Shown here one piece after another: positions 26,673-35,989 of a stretch of DNA of 57,655 bases. Location of the stretch: contig CAPQSW010000008.1 of assembly GCA_948688495.1 (NCBI GenBank), positions 34,985-92,639 on the forward strand. The letters run 5' to 3'. The position numbers were made by a program, and so were the translations under genes. This stretch comes from an uncultured Lachnospiraceae bacterium (GTDB lineage: Bacteria > Bacillota > Clostridia > Lachnospirales > Lachnospiraceae). Each line of letters starts with the position of its first letter. The first letter of the stretch is position 1. The notes beneath the pieces are model-generated. The model was not told the DNA's origin, searched no databases, and saw only the letters and a program-made list of their open reading frames with translations.

Positions 26673-27527
26673 ATGCGAAGCATTGGAAAAACCCATAAAA
26701 GTATACGTGGATTTCTATGGATTCTGCCAAGTTTTCTTGGCGTAGTAGTGTTCTACCTCCTTCCCTATGCAGATGTTGTCCGCCGATCATTTCTGGGGGC
26801 GGTAGACAACCGCTTTGTGGGACTTGAGAATTATAAGACAGTGATTGGAAATACGGCGTTTTTGCTTGCTGTAAAAAATACGCTTTTATTTACCCTGATC
26901 TGTATTCCGGTATTGATCTTGCTGGCATTGCTTTGTGCAGTGGTACTTTACAAGAGCAAATATGGAGGAATCATAAAAAGTGCATTTCTGATGCCAATGG
27001 CATTGCCGGCGGTATCTGTGGCGCTTGTTTGGAGAGTCTTGTTCCATTCCCAGGGATTACTCAACCACTGGCTTTTGGGAATAGGGATTGCTGGAAGTGA
27101 CTGGATGAATACAAAAAATGCGTTTTGGATTCTGCTCGTCAGCTATATATGGAAAAACCTCGGCTACGATATTGTTCTGTGGATGGCGGGGCTTGCCGGG
27201 ATTTCTACAAATATCTATGAAGCGGCGCGGGTGGATGGGGCAGGGGAAAGGCAGTGCTTTTTCTATATTACGCTGCCGAACTTAAAATCATCCTTTTTCA
27301 CAATTACGGTCCTGTCGTTCCTTAATTCCTTTAAGGTGTTTCGGGAGGCGTATCTGGTAGCGGGAGATTACCCACACGAAAGCATCTATATGATGCAGCA
27401 TTTGTTCAACAACTGGTTCCGAGCCTTTTCCTTTGACAAGATGGCAGCAGCAGCAGTGATGGAGAGCGGGGTATTGCTGGTCCTGATTCTGCTTTTGCAA
27501 AAAGCGTGGGACAGTAAGGAAGAATGA
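26673..27527 (+). CDS. ABC transporter permease, MalF/UgpA type
   Basis: A 284-residue inner-membrane permease of the carbohydrate-uptake type with six predicted segments. The cytoplasmic EAA loop is EAARVDGAGERQCFFYITLPNLK. The start at 26673 (MRSIGKTHKS) follows GGAGGAGGG. It overlaps the second permease gene by 4 bases. No ATPase is encoded next to it; uptake systems of this type in Firmicutes often share an MsmX-like ATPase encoded elsewhere. Confidence 0.92.
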   Translation: MRSIGKTHKSIRGFLWILPSFLGVVVFYLLPYADVVRRSFLGAVDNRFVGLENYKTVIGNTAFLLAVKNTLLFTLICIPVLILLALLCAVVLYKSKYGGIIKSAFLMPMALPAVSVALVWRVLFHSQGLLNHWLLGIGIAGSDWMNTKNAFWILLVSYIWKNLGYDIVLWMAGLAGISTNIYEAARVDGAGERQCFFYITLPNLKSSFFTITVLSFLNSFKVFREAYLVAGDYPHESIYMMQHLFNNWFRAFSFDKMAAAAVMESGVLLVLILLLQKAWDSKEE

Positions 27528-28474
27528 GAAAGGAGGACACGTGCGTGAAGACAAAAATCAGACTGATACGAGGAAAGATAGGCGGCAGGCGGATGCAAAG
27601 GAGGATAAACAGCAAAGGGATTTTGGGAAAGGCAGGGCATTTGGTGGTATGGGCGTTCTTCATCCTGTTGGCGGCGATTGTTCTCTATCCTATTATTTTC
27701 CTGATTTCAGGATCCCTTATGGGAAATGATGAGCTTTCCAATTATCTGGGGGCGGTATTTCTGGGAAAAGAGGGCTATGCAGATTTTCCATTTTTGCCCA
27801 TGTTTCCGACGCTGAGACATTATGTGGAGATTTGTTTGGATTCCCCGGAATTTTTTGTGATGTTCTGGAATTCCGTAAAGATTACATTTGGCGTATTAAT
27901 CGGACAGTTTGTGGTGGGGACTATGGCGGCTTGGGGATTTGCAAAGTACGACTTTTTGTGGAAAAAGGGATTTTTCGTGCTTTATATGATATTGATGCTG
28001 TTGCCGTTTCAGGTATTGATGCTCTCAGATTATCTTGTTCTTGATTTGTTCCATCTCACGGACAACCTGTGGGGGATTATACTGCCTGGTGTATTTTCTA
28101 CATTTCCAGTGTTCATCATGTACCGGTTTTTTGTGGAAATACCAGAAAGCCTGCTTGAATCCGCAAGGCTGGATGGGGCAAAGGAATGGCAGTTATTTCG
28201 TTCCCTCGCCCTGCCGGTTGGGTCCTCTGGAATTACTGCCTGTATGGTGCTGGGATTTCTGGAATATTGGAGTTTGATTGAACAGCCGTTAATCTTTCTC
28301 AAAGAAAAGAGCCTGTTTCCTTTATCTATCTTTTTGCCGGATATTACAAATGTCGGTAGATCCGGCATGGCGTTTGCGGCGTCTGTCATCACATTCCTGC
28401 CAGCGTTATTAGTATTTCTGGGCGGGCAGGATTATTTAGAGCAGGGAATCATGGCAGGAGCAGTTAAAGAGTAG
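27524..28474 (+). CDS. ABC transporter permease, MalG/UgpE type
   Basis: A 316-residue partner permease with six predicted segments and the EAA loop ESARLDGAKEWQLFRSLALP. The ATG at 27524 overlaps the previous stop. An in-frame GTG at 27545 has a better ribosome binding site (AAAGGAGGACAC) and may be the true start, giving 309 residues. The periplasmic-side loop (ELSNYLGAVFLGKEGYADF) is longer than in typical MalG. It functions with the permease and the two lipoproteins upstream. Confidence 0.9.
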   Translation: MRKEDTCVKTKIRLIRGKIGGRRMQRRINSKGILGKAGHLVVWAFFILLAAIVLYPIIFLISGSLMGNDELSNYLGAVFLGKEGYADFPFLPMFPTLRHYVEICLDSPEFFVMFWNSVKITFGVLIGQFVVGTMAAWGFAKYDFLWKKGFFVLYMILMLLPFQVLMLSDYLVLDLFHLTDNLWGIILPGVFSTFPVFIMYRFFVEIPESLLESARLDGAKEWQLFRSLALPVGSSGITACMVLGFLEYWSLIEQPLIFLKEKSLFPLSIFLPDITNVGRSGMAFAASVITFLPALLVFLGGQDYLEQGIMAGAVKE

Positions 28475-28505
28475 GCGGAATGAATCATAGAAAGAAGGGA
28501 AATAC

Positions 28506-30023
28506 ATGGACAGAAAGAAAATAATTAAAATATTCGGGGGTTTCCTGGCAGTTATGCTGCTGTTTACGATTCTGTCACGGGCGGTGAGCGGGGCTTCCAT
28601 GGCGCGTGTTGAGACTGTAAAAATATCGACTGGACCGATTGAGCATAAAGTAAGTGCAAGCGGCAGGGTGGAGGCAGGAAAGGAAATTGCCATATATACA
28701 CAGAGCGGCCAGAGGGTCAAAGAGATCTGTGTACAGGAGGGGAAAACCGTAGAAAAGGGGGATGTATTGTTTCGGGTTGATATGGAGGAATTGGAAGAAC
28801 AGATTCTGCTTGCACGCCAGGAGATGGAGAAGACGAGGCTTGAGAATGAGGATGTGCAGAATACCAAAGCTTTTGAACAGAATAACCAGAAGATGGCGAG
28901 ACAGCGTGCCCAGGAGGATTATAATCTTGCTGTATCACAGGGAGATGCCTCTGTGGCAGAGGCTAAGAGGGTATGGGATGAGGCTGAGCAGGCGTTGCAG
29001 AATTATGTAAACAGTCCGGCATATACGGGGGCAGGTAATTTGGTGGCAGAAGACGGCGGACAGGGAGAGGACGGCCAGCCGGAAGGAGACGGCGGACAGG
29101 GGAAGGATGGACAGTCTTTAGGGGACAATGGGCAGGGGACCAACAGTCAACCGGAAGGAGGGAATAAAGAAGGAACAGAAAGCCAACCGGAGGGGGATGG
29201 CGCGGCGGACAGGGAAGAAAAAAGGGCTTCTTTGGAACAGGCAGCGGCAGAGGCAAAAGCTGCCTATGAGGCAGCGCTGTCCTCGCGTGCGGACGGTGTG
29301 CGGACGGCGGCAAGATCGCTGGAAGATGCTGCAAAACCTCAGCGTGCGGCAGACAGCGCAGAAAAACAAAATGAGATTACGAGGCAGCAGCAGGAACTGG
29401 CATTGAACAAGCTTTTAAGTCTGCAGGCGGCAGGAGGTGAGGTAAAAGCAACTGTCAGCGGTGTGGTTACGCAGATTCTGGTGAGTACGGGGGATTTTAC
29501 TTCTGAGGGGGCGGCAATGCGGCTTTCCGACAGCTCCCAGGGAGGCAGGCTTATACTGTCTGTGGATAAGGGCAATGAAGAATATGTCGGTAAAGGCAGT
29601 CCTGTAAAGATAACCATCCCTGGAACAAAGGATGTTATCAGTGATTATACGGTCTCAGGCGTGACAGAGAATGAGGAGGATCATACACTTCTGGATGTTA
29701 TGGTTGATTTACCGAAAGGGATTGTAGAGGCGGGGGCAATGGTAGAAGTGGAAATTATTCCCAAATCAGAAACCTATGCAGCAGTTGTTCCGCTGCAGGC
29801 GCTGCACGAGGAACAGACGGGATGTTATGTTCTCATTCTGCAGGAAGAACCGGGCGTGCTGGGGTTAGAACTGGTGGCAAAGCGTCTGGATGTACAGGTT
29901 GTAGATAAAAATGATACAAATGCAGCCTTGGAGGAAGGTTTACTGACAAGCGACCAGGAGATTATAAGCAATTCCAGCAGAAATATCCAGGAGGGCAGCA
30001 GAGTCAGGAGGAAAGACGGATGA
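28506..30023 (+). CDS. HlyD/RND-type membrane fusion (adaptor) protein
   Basis: A 505-residue adaptor with an N-terminal signal anchor (about 8-27), a biotinyl-lipoyl half (GPIEHKVSASGRVEAGKEIAIYTQ), a coiled-coil hairpin (about 90-300), the second lipoyl half (VKATVSGVVTQILVSTGDFT) and beta-barrel regions. The hairpin tip holds a 60-residue low-complexity insert (about 177-236) made of repeated GQ/EGDGG units. In Gram-positives such adaptors work with MacB-like ABC exporters. The next gene overlaps by 4 bases and is MacB-like, but no ATPase gene is beside them. Confidence 0.88.
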   Translation: MDRKKIIKIFGGFLAVMLLFTILSRAVSGASMARVETVKISTGPIEHKVSASGRVEAGKEIAIYTQSGQRVKEICVQEGKTVEKGDVLFRVDMEELEEQILLARQEMEKTRLENEDVQNTKAFEQNNQKMARQRAQEDYNLAVSQGDASVAEAKRVWDEAEQALQNYVNSPAYTGAGNLVAEDGGQGEDGQPEGDGGQGKDGQSLGDNGQGTNSQPEGGNKEGTESQPEGDGAADREEKRASLEQAAAEAKAAYEAALSSRADGVRTAARSLEDAAKPQRAADSAEKQNEITRQQQELALNKLLSLQAAGGEVKATVSGVVTQILVSTGDFTSEGAAMRLSDSSQGGRLILSVDKGNEEYVGKGSPVKITIPGTKDVISDYTVSGVTENEEDHTLLDVMVDLPKGIVEAGAMVEVEIIPKSETYAAVVPLQALHEEQTGCYVLILQEEPGVLGLELVAKRLDVQVVDKNDTNAALEEGLLTSDQEIISNSSRNIQEGSRVRRKDG

Positions 30024-31108
30024 AAATGAAAGCATCTGTAAAATATGTGATAAGGGCTGCTGTTGCGGCTTTAGGAGTTTTCCTGTTTTATCTTTCTGCA
30101 TTAGCATATGGAAAGCTTGTTTCCGTAACGGATGGGATTCTGTTCTATCTGGAGGAGCCGCTTGGCATCCGGGAGGCTATGGCGGTGAAGCAGGATATTG
30201 AGGAAAAGGGGAAGGAGATGCCGACGTTCTGTATCTGGGGACAAATAGGGCAGCAGACACTCACCAATAAGTATTTGAAAAGAAGCATCCAGGCGGATGT
30301 TATCCTGCTTTGTGGAAATGCGGAACTGCTGTTTGAAGACTGCCGGGTTCCGGCGAAGAAAGACAGCCAGGGATGCGTGATAGATGAAGCAACAGCGTGG
30401 GAGTTGTTTGGCAGCACCAATGTGGAAGGCAAAGAGATTTCTTTTCAGGAGAAATCTTATACAATAAGAAAAGTCATTCCAGAACAGGGCAAAATCTTTG
30501 CATTACAGATATGTAGTCTGGAACACAAAAAAGCAGGACAGGGGATTCCTTCCGAAAGTGGAATGCCGGTGGACGGCCGGCCACAGCAGGAAAAGGATGA
30601 TGTTGTCCTGAATCGGATTACCATGCAGAAAACGGAAGAAAAATCCCTGCGTGATCTGGAAGTTATGTGGAACGGACAATCTGGATTGTCGGTTACAAAT
30701 CTGGATGTGCAATTGTTGAGAGGGGTTTCAGGAGCCTGCATATTGCTGGTTCCGGCAACATCGTGTATTTATTTTCTGGGTTATCTCCTTTGTCAGTATC
30801 GGCAACAGAAACAGACGATGTGGAAAGCGGCAGTGGTTGTCTTTGGTTTTATCGCAGCAGTATCCTTTTTCCTGCTGTTAAAAAGCCATATAAATATTCC
30901 AGATGATTATATTCCTACAAGGTGGTCGGATTTTTCTTTCTGGTCAGAATTGTGGGACAGGAAACAGGATACCGTTGGACTGCTTCTTAAGATGCCTAAG
31001 ACAGATTTGGATACTGTCTGGATAGAGTCTTTTGGAAAAGCATTTGAGTGCGGATTGCTGGCTGAGGCGTTGACAGCAGGTTTTTTGATGATGACGAGAC
31101 GTAAATGA
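30020..31108 (+). CDS. MacB/FtsX-like membrane protein without ATPase partner
   Basis: A 362-residue protein: an N-terminal membrane segment (about 10-32), a 200-residue extracellular domain and three hydrophobic segments in the last third (about 240-262, 270-292 and 335-355). The extracellular part contains VIDEATAWELFGSTNVEGKE followed by SYTIRKVIPEQGK, which reads like the MacB periplasmic core, where GxxVxi(D/N)xxxAxxLFG is typical. It is half the usual length of a MacB permease. It overlaps the adaptor gene by 4 bases and is the last gene before the terminator at 31128. Family assignment is by motif resemblance only. Confidence 0.6.
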   Translation: MKMKASVKYVIRAAVAALGVFLFYLSALAYGKLVSVTDGILFYLEEPLGIREAMAVKQDIEEKGKEMPTFCIWGQIGQQTLTNKYLKRSIQADVILLCGNAELLFEDCRVPAKKDSQGCVIDEATAWELFGSTNVEGKEISFQEKSYTIRKVIPEQGKIFALQICSLEHKKAGQGIPSESGMPVDGRPQQEKDDVVLNRITMQKTEEKSLRDLEVMWNGQSGLSVTNLDVQLLRGVSGACILLVPATSCIYFLGYLLCQYRQQKQTMWKAAVVVFGFIAAVSFFLLLKSHINIPDDYIPTRWSDFSFWSELWDRKQDTVGLLLKMPKTDLDTVWIESFGKAFECGLLAEALTAGFLMMTRRK

Positions 31109-31127
31109 TATCTGAATAAGTAACAAT

Positions 31128-31170
31128 TTTCCCTATTTTCCCATTAGTGGTTGAAATAGGGAAATTTTTT
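31128..31170 (+). terminator. Rho-independent terminator closing the lipoprotein-permease-adaptor operon
   Basis: TTTCCCTATTT and AAATAGGGAAA form a perfect 11-bp stem with a 15-base loop, followed by TTTTTT. Confidence 0.85.
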
Positions 31171-31211
31171 ATCTTATAGAAAATACCTTGCCATTATGAG
31201 ATTCTTTGTTC

Positions 31212-31251
31212 TTGACTTCTGGAATATGCAGTGTTATAATAATTTTAACAC
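31212..31251 (+). promoter_or_regulatory. Promoter with overlapping dyad before blaI-like gene
   Basis: TTGACT (31212-31217), 17 bases, TATAAT (31235-31240). The dyad GTGTTA-N9-TAACAC (31231-31251) overlaps the -10. A dyad here would allow repression, most simply by the BlaI-type regulator encoded 43 bases downstream, though it is not the classical TACA-N2-TGTA BlaI box. Confidence 0.65.
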
Positions 31252-31293
31252 AAATAAAAAATATTAATAGAAAATAGAAAGGATGTTCAGAGA

Positions 31294-31710
31294 TTGATTA
31301 TGATGTCTAAAAAAGAAAAACACTTAACGGGCAGTGAAGAAGATTTAATGGAGATATTTTGGGCAAGCAAGGAGCCTTTGACCAGTGTAGAAATCCTGAA
31401 TATTTCCGGGGACCGTTCCTGGAATGGGAATTACGTACATATTATGCTGCGTTCACTGCTGAAAAAGGGAATGATAGAGGTGTGCGGCACAGTACAGTCC
31501 GGGAAACAATATGCGAGGCAGTTTATCCCTGCAGTTACGAAAGAACAGTATGCAGCAAAGCTTGTGATGTCTAAGGGAATCGGAAAAAACTCCATCGCGG
31601 CGGTGACTGTGGCGATGGTGAACGAGATGAATGAGGAGACAGGGGAAGAATTGGTGAAACAGTTAGAAGAAATCATAGAAGAATTGAAGAACAAAGAATC
31701 AAAGGAGTAG
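31294..31710 (+). CDS. BlaI/MecI/CopY-family repressor
   Basis: A 138-residue winged-helix repressor: LTGSEEDLMEIFWASKEPLTSVEIL and WNGNYVHIMLRSLLKKGMIE are typical of the DNA-binding half, followed by a helical dimerisation tail. In the bla/mec systems the membrane protease encoded next door triggers cleavage of the repressor. Start is TTG 31294 (spacing to AAAGGATG is good) or ATG 31300. It is 5 bases upstream of the M56 gene. Confidence 0.9.
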   Translation: MIMMSKKEKHLTGSEEDLMEIFWASKEPLTSVEILNISGDRSWNGNYVHIMLRSLLKKGMIEVCGTVQSGKQYARQFIPAVTKEQYAAKLVMSKGIGKNSIAAVTVAMVNEMNEETGEELVKQLEEIIEELKNKESKE

Positions 31711-31715
31711 TAAGT

Positions 31716-32798
31716 ATGCAGATAACAATTTTTTCTTTATTCATGTCAGTTATATGGAGCAGTGTATTGGTTGCATTCAATTATTTCTGCCGGAAGAAAC
31801 ATTTTTTTATCAGACAGCTTGGGGTCACAAATTTGTTATTCCTGTATCTGTTTTCGATTGTGCGCATGATTGTTCCATATAAATTCTCATTTACCAGGGT
31901 AATACCTTCCCAGGGAGCTTTGGATGACTTATATAAGAGCGCCTATGTAAATAAAATGGGGACGACGCAGATATCGTTTGTGTCGGTTCTGGTTGCTGTC
32001 TGGATCATTGTATCGGCAGTACTGCTTATACGGTTTTTTTTCCAATACAGGAAAGCCATGGCAGAGTTCTCCAAGTACAGGATGCGTGACGATGAGCAGT
32101 GCAGGAGGGTGTTTAACCGGGTATTAAACCAAAGCAGACGCGAAATGAGAATCTGTATCAGGCAGAGCAAATATGTCAATATTCCTATGGGCGTGGGAAT
32201 CTTTCGCAGGTCCATTATTCTTCCGGAGGAGACATATAGTGATGCAGAATTATACTATATTCTGCGGCATGAGTATACACATTTTCAAAACAGGGATTTG
32301 GTAATTAAGAGTCTGATACATATTTATGGGTGTATTTTCTGGTGGAATCCGGCAATTTATCTGTTGAAAAGGGACCTTGCCCAGATTTTAGAGATAAAGT
32401 GTGATTTGGATGTAACGGACAAGATGGAAAACCAGGACAAAGCTGGGTATCTAACTGCGATTGTCACAATGTTGAAAAATGCTGAGGCAAAGAAGACTCC
32501 GAGGCCATTTTATGGGGCAACGGCGTTAGTCGCAAGAAATCGTGAATCAGAAATTATTGAACGGTTTAAAATTGTCTCTGCCAGCTATGGAAGTAAGAGA
32601 AGGAATCTATTGTTTACAGGGTCATGGTTTCTGGTATTTGGCATGCTGATTGTCCTTTCCTACTCTTTTGTTCTCCAGCCGGATTATGAAATGGCAGGGA
32701 ATGGGAGAGCCGTGGGGGAAGCGGTATCGGAAACTACAACTGGGAGCCCTTACAGCATAGAATGCATTGACGGCAGATACCACGTATATTTCCGATAA
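31716..32798 (+). CDS. M56-family (BlaR1-like) membrane metalloprotease
   Basis: A 360-residue protein with four hydrophobic segments and a zinc protease motif HEYTHF (about residues 185-190, in ILRHEYTHFQNRDLVIK), plus the following FWWNPAIYLLKRDL element seen in BlaR1/MecR1. It has no penicillin-binding sensor domain, so it would sense something other than beta-lactam, or act with another receptor. It is likely to inactivate the BlaI-type repressor and so derepress the exporter genes that follow. Confidence 0.9.
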   Translation: MQITIFSLFMSVIWSSVLVAFNYFCRKKHFFIRQLGVTNLLFLYLFSIVRMIVPYKFSFTRVIPSQGALDDLYKSAYVNKMGTTQISFVSVLVAVWIIVSAVLLIRFFFQYRKAMAEFSKYRMRDDEQCRRVFNRVLNQSRREMRICIRQSKYVNIPMGVGIFRRSIILPEETYSDAELYYILRHEYTHFQNRDLVIKSLIHIYGCIFWWNPAIYLLKRDLAQILEIKCDLDVTDKMENQDKAGYLTAIVTMLKNAEAKKTPRPFYGATALVARNRESEIIERFKIVSASYGSKRRNLLFTGSWFLVFGMLIVLSYSFVLQPDYEMAGNGRAVGEAVSETTTGSPYSIECIDGRYHVYFR

Positions 32799-32834
32799 AC
32801 ACCTGTAGTATAGAATGATTGGGAGGTAGAGCAT

Positions 32835-35800
32835 ATGAGAAAATCCATATCCTTAAAAATACTTCTGCGTGCTCCCTTAAAAACGCTTTTAACCTTCCTT
32901 TTGGTAGCGGCAGCATCCTTTGCCCTGTTTTCGCGTGTTACGGATTATGCTGTCACCACACGAGAGGCGGCGAAGGCAAAGAACTTTTACAGCGGGGTTG
33001 CCGCACTGGATAACAGTGTGGAGATGTTCTGGGTGAATGATACACCCTTCTGGCCGGATCCAAAGCCATGGCCAAAGGATGAGAAGCTGGAAGAATTTTC
33101 ATCACTGCCCGGTGTTACCCTGACGGATAAGAGGTATATAACGGATGGACTGGTAGAAGATTATAAGCGCGTCATAGACGAGGACAATGCCGGAATACAT
33201 GAATTTATTGTGGAAGGCACCTATGATGGATATGACGAATATGGAGAAGCGCCATACGAGAAGTTATATCTGAATTTTAATGACGTCAAGGTGCATGCAG
33301 GGGACATTGTGCTTGATGACCGCTATCCGATGCAGGTATGCGTGCAGTTCCTTAAAGAGGAAGAAGAAAACGAAGCATATAAGCAGCCGTTTTCCAGAAA
33401 GTTTTTTTATGGCATGGAGAAGGGAAGCAGGTATCTTGTTCATGGCACTTACAGCCAGCGGACGGGAACGGCTTTTGAACTGGATTTATATGAGTATACT
33501 TCAAAGGAGAGCCTGTGCGTGATAGACGGACTGGGGGACAATTATCTGGAAACAAAGGATTTTGCCTGGTATAAAGGGATGATAGAGGCAATCAACCAGA
33601 GCCTTGTTGCCTATGATATCGTGTATACCTCGGATATGCGCGCCGTCCCATACGTGAGTGAACGCGGAATCACTGTTTCGCAAGGGCAGTACCTGACGTC
33701 AGAGAATACAGACGGCTGTGTCGTGAGCCAGACGTTCCTTGAGACATATGGACTGTCCGTAGGAGATAAGATCCACATAGAGCTTGGCGACATGTTTATG
33801 GGCGGCGGGGCACTTGGCGCACGGTTAAAAACGCCTGATATATTGTCAGAATTTATTGCTTCGGCAGACCTTGAGATTATAGGCGCCTATCAGTACAATG
33901 ACGATCCCGGGGAAAGGCTTTTTAATGAGTGGAGTTTTGGACCGGGGACAATTTTTGTGGCGTCTTCCCTTTTGCCGATTGAAGTCCCGGACGATTATGA
34001 GTTGGGTATGAGAGATTTCAGTGTCCTTATTGAGGACCCGCAGGATATAGAAGCGTTCCGTGAGGCAGCGGAGCTGATGGCAGCGGATATGGGGTTGGCG
34101 CTGTATTTTTCGGATGGAGGATGGTCAGATGTCAAGGACAATATTGAGACAGGATCACTGTCATCTTTTCTGGCTACGGTATTGTATGTGCTTGGAGCGG
34201 CGCTTGCCTTGCTTTTGGCAGTGTATCTCTATATTGGCAGGAGTAAAGAAAGCTATGCCGTTATGCGTACGCTGGGGGTTTCCAGCAAAAAGGCGGGAAA
34301 TTCCATCACACTGCCATTCTTGTTATTATCGGTATTTGCAATGGTGATTGGCGGCGCGGCAGGACTATTCTATGCGTCTTACACGGTAGCTGGAACTCTT
34401 ACAAACATGTCAAACAGCAGTGCGCCGGAGGGATATGTCTATGTTCTGGATGCGGCGCTTCCGGTTGGTGTTGTTATTCTCTGTCTGCTTTGTGAGTTGT
34501 TGTTTAGTTCATTTGTGACATTACTTTTCCTGAGGAAAATGAGGAAAACATCTCCGCTGGAATTGCTGCAGGAGGGTATGGGCGGCACAGGCGCGGCAAA
34601 ACGGGCAGGGATTCTGCGAAGTCCTTATCCGTCTGCAAAGCATACGCCTGAGGTGGCAGACACGGCGCCTGTTCCTGCCGGCCTTGACATGTCAAGGCTT
34701 GCCGCAGTAGAGAATATTTCGGCACCTGGCAGATACCATGCGTTTGATCAGGTGTGCGCTTATATCCTGCGTCATATGAAACGCGGGTTCGGGAAGACGG
34801 CTGTTTCCCTTGTGCTTACAGTTGTGCTGACCGCTGGGATCGGGACATTTGTGCTGGCAAAGCTCACATACCATGATATTTGCCGGGAGACGGCGGTGCC
34901 TGGCAGGGCAACAGAGTTTTCTTCGACAGCGGTACAGGGGCTGATAGAATCAGATTTGCTGAAAGATATTTATTATTATGGCCGTTTTGATGTGCGTGTG
35001 AATGGAACCGGGCATCATTGCTCCATAACTTTTACCAACAGCTTAGACAAGTATCTGATCAAGGATTACAAGATTACCTATGCCGAAGGGTATGACAGCT
35101 CCATCTTTGAGGGTACGGGACCGGTATGCCTGGTGGAACAGTCGCTTGCAGAGACGCTTGGCGTTGGTCCGGGGGATGAAATCACCATGATGTCGGATGA
35201 TTTGTATAAATTTATGCCCAGAGTGTATGAAGCGGATAAGCTTGAGGCTGCAATCGAGCGGGCAGGAAAACCATATAAAGTAGTCGGAATTTTAGAAACA
35301 GAGGATGAGGACAGGGGCGCTGGTATTTTCACAGTGGTAAATGAAGCGACACAAGGACTTTATGGGCAGCCTTTTTCTGTGGGATACTGTGAATTTACCC
35401 TGACAGATAATGGGAAACTCACAGAGGCGGAAGAACTTCTGGAAGGACTCAAGAAAAAGGGAATCGAGCATGCGCGGATGGCTTCTTTCCATATCGATAC
35501 GGAACCGTTGAAAAATGCAAGGCGTATCCGTGACCTGCTGGATTCGCTGTTCCCGATTGCTGTGGCGGCGGCAGTTCTGATCGGGCTGTTTGGTCCAGGA
35601 CTGCTTATCATACAATCTGCACAGGAGGCCGCATTCCTGCGTATCCTTGGAGTTACAAAGAAACGGGCACGCTGTATGCTGATGTTGGAACAGATAATAT
35701 TATGTATTGCTGGGCTTGTCCTGGTGGCGGGTATCCTTGTATTGTTCAGTCCGGGGCGGTTTGTAAGAAGTGTGGAGACACTGGCCGTTTGCTGGGCGTT

Positions 35801-35891
35801 GTATCTCCTGGGAGGCGTCTGCGGGGCGTTTGCGGCGGCCGTTCAGGTGACCAGGCACAGGGTATTGGAACTGTTGCAGGTGAAAGAATGA
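32835..35891 (+). CDS. Large FtsX-type ABC permease (copy 1)
   Basis: A 1018-residue permease with two FtsX units: TM1 near 12-33, a roughly 400-residue extracellular domain, a three-TM bundle (about 440-570), another TM near 655-680, a second extracellular domain and a C-terminal three-TM bundle (about 890-1010). Motifs are LGAALALLLAVYLYIGRSKESYAVMRTLG (read as two short blocks) and FLRILGVTKKRARC, which are typical of the cytoplasmic coupling loops. Such proteins move or release lipids, lipoproteins or antimicrobial peptides rather than nutrients. It pairs with its paralogue and the ATPase at 39076. Confidence 0.88.
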   Translation: MRKSISLKILLRAPLKTLLTFLLVAAASFALFSRVTDYAVTTREAAKAKNFYSGVAALDNSVEMFWVNDTPFWPDPKPWPKDEKLEEFSSLPGVTLTDKRYITDGLVEDYKRVIDEDNAGIHEFIVEGTYDGYDEYGEAPYEKLYLNFNDVKVHAGDIVLDDRYPMQVCVQFLKEEEENEAYKQPFSRKFFYGMEKGSRYLVHGTYSQRTGTAFELDLYEYTSKESLCVIDGLGDNYLETKDFAWYKGMIEAINQSLVAYDIVYTSDMRAVPYVSERGITVSQGQYLTSENTDGCVVSQTFLETYGLSVGDKIHIELGDMFMGGGALGARLKTPDILSEFIASADLEIIGAYQYNDDPGERLFNEWSFGPGTIFVASSLLPIEVPDDYELGMRDFSVLIEDPQDIEAFREAAELMAADMGLALYFSDGGWSDVKDNIETGSLSSFLATVLYVLGAALALLLAVYLYIGRSKESYAVMRTLGVSSKKAGNSITLPFLLLSVFAMVIGGAAGLFYASYTVAGTLTNMSNSSAPEGYVYVLDAALPVGVVILCLLCELLFSSFVTLLFLRKMRKTSPLELLQEGMGGTGAAKRAGILRSPYPSAKHTPEVADTAPVPAGLDMSRLAAVENISAPGRYHAFDQVCAYILRHMKRGFGKTAVSLVLTVVLTAGIGTFVLAKLTYHDICRETAVPGRATEFSSTAVQGLIESDLLKDIYYYGRFDVRVNGTGHHCSITFTNSLDKYLIKDYKITYAEGYDSSIFEGTGPVCLVEQSLAETLGVGPGDEITMMSDDLYKFMPRVYEADKLEAAIERAGKPYKVVGILETEDEDRGAGIFTVVNEATQGLYGQPFSVGYCEFTLTDNGKLTEAEELLEGLKKKGIEHARMASFHIDTEPLKNARRIRDLLDSLFPIAVAAAVLIGLFGPGLLIIQSAQEAAFLRILGVTKKRARCMLMLEQIILCIAGLVLVAGILVLFSPGRFVRSVETLAVCWALYLLGGVCGAFAAAVQVTRHRVLELLQVKE

Positions 35892-35989
35892 GGAGGAAGG
35901 CAAATGCGAAGCAATTATGGAATGCCTTCCGACGACTTGGCGGGTGGCGCGAAGCGACGCGTGCCGTTACCGCTTGAAAGGAGGAAGAT
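35891..35989 (+). repeat. Intergenic repeat element with embedded hairpin (copy C)
   Basis: The 98-base gap between the two permease genes begins AGGAGGAAGGCAAATGCG. It contains GGAAGGCA and TGCCTTCC as an 8-bp inverted pair, then GCGTGCCGTTACCGCTTG and a final GGAGGAAG. Related strings occur before 24344 (GCGTGGCGCTGCCGTTAC), before 26673 (GCGTGCCGCTGCC and GGAGGGCAAATGCGAAGC) and at 56005. It looks like a family of small dispersed elements that also supply ribosome binding sites. Confidence 0.45.
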
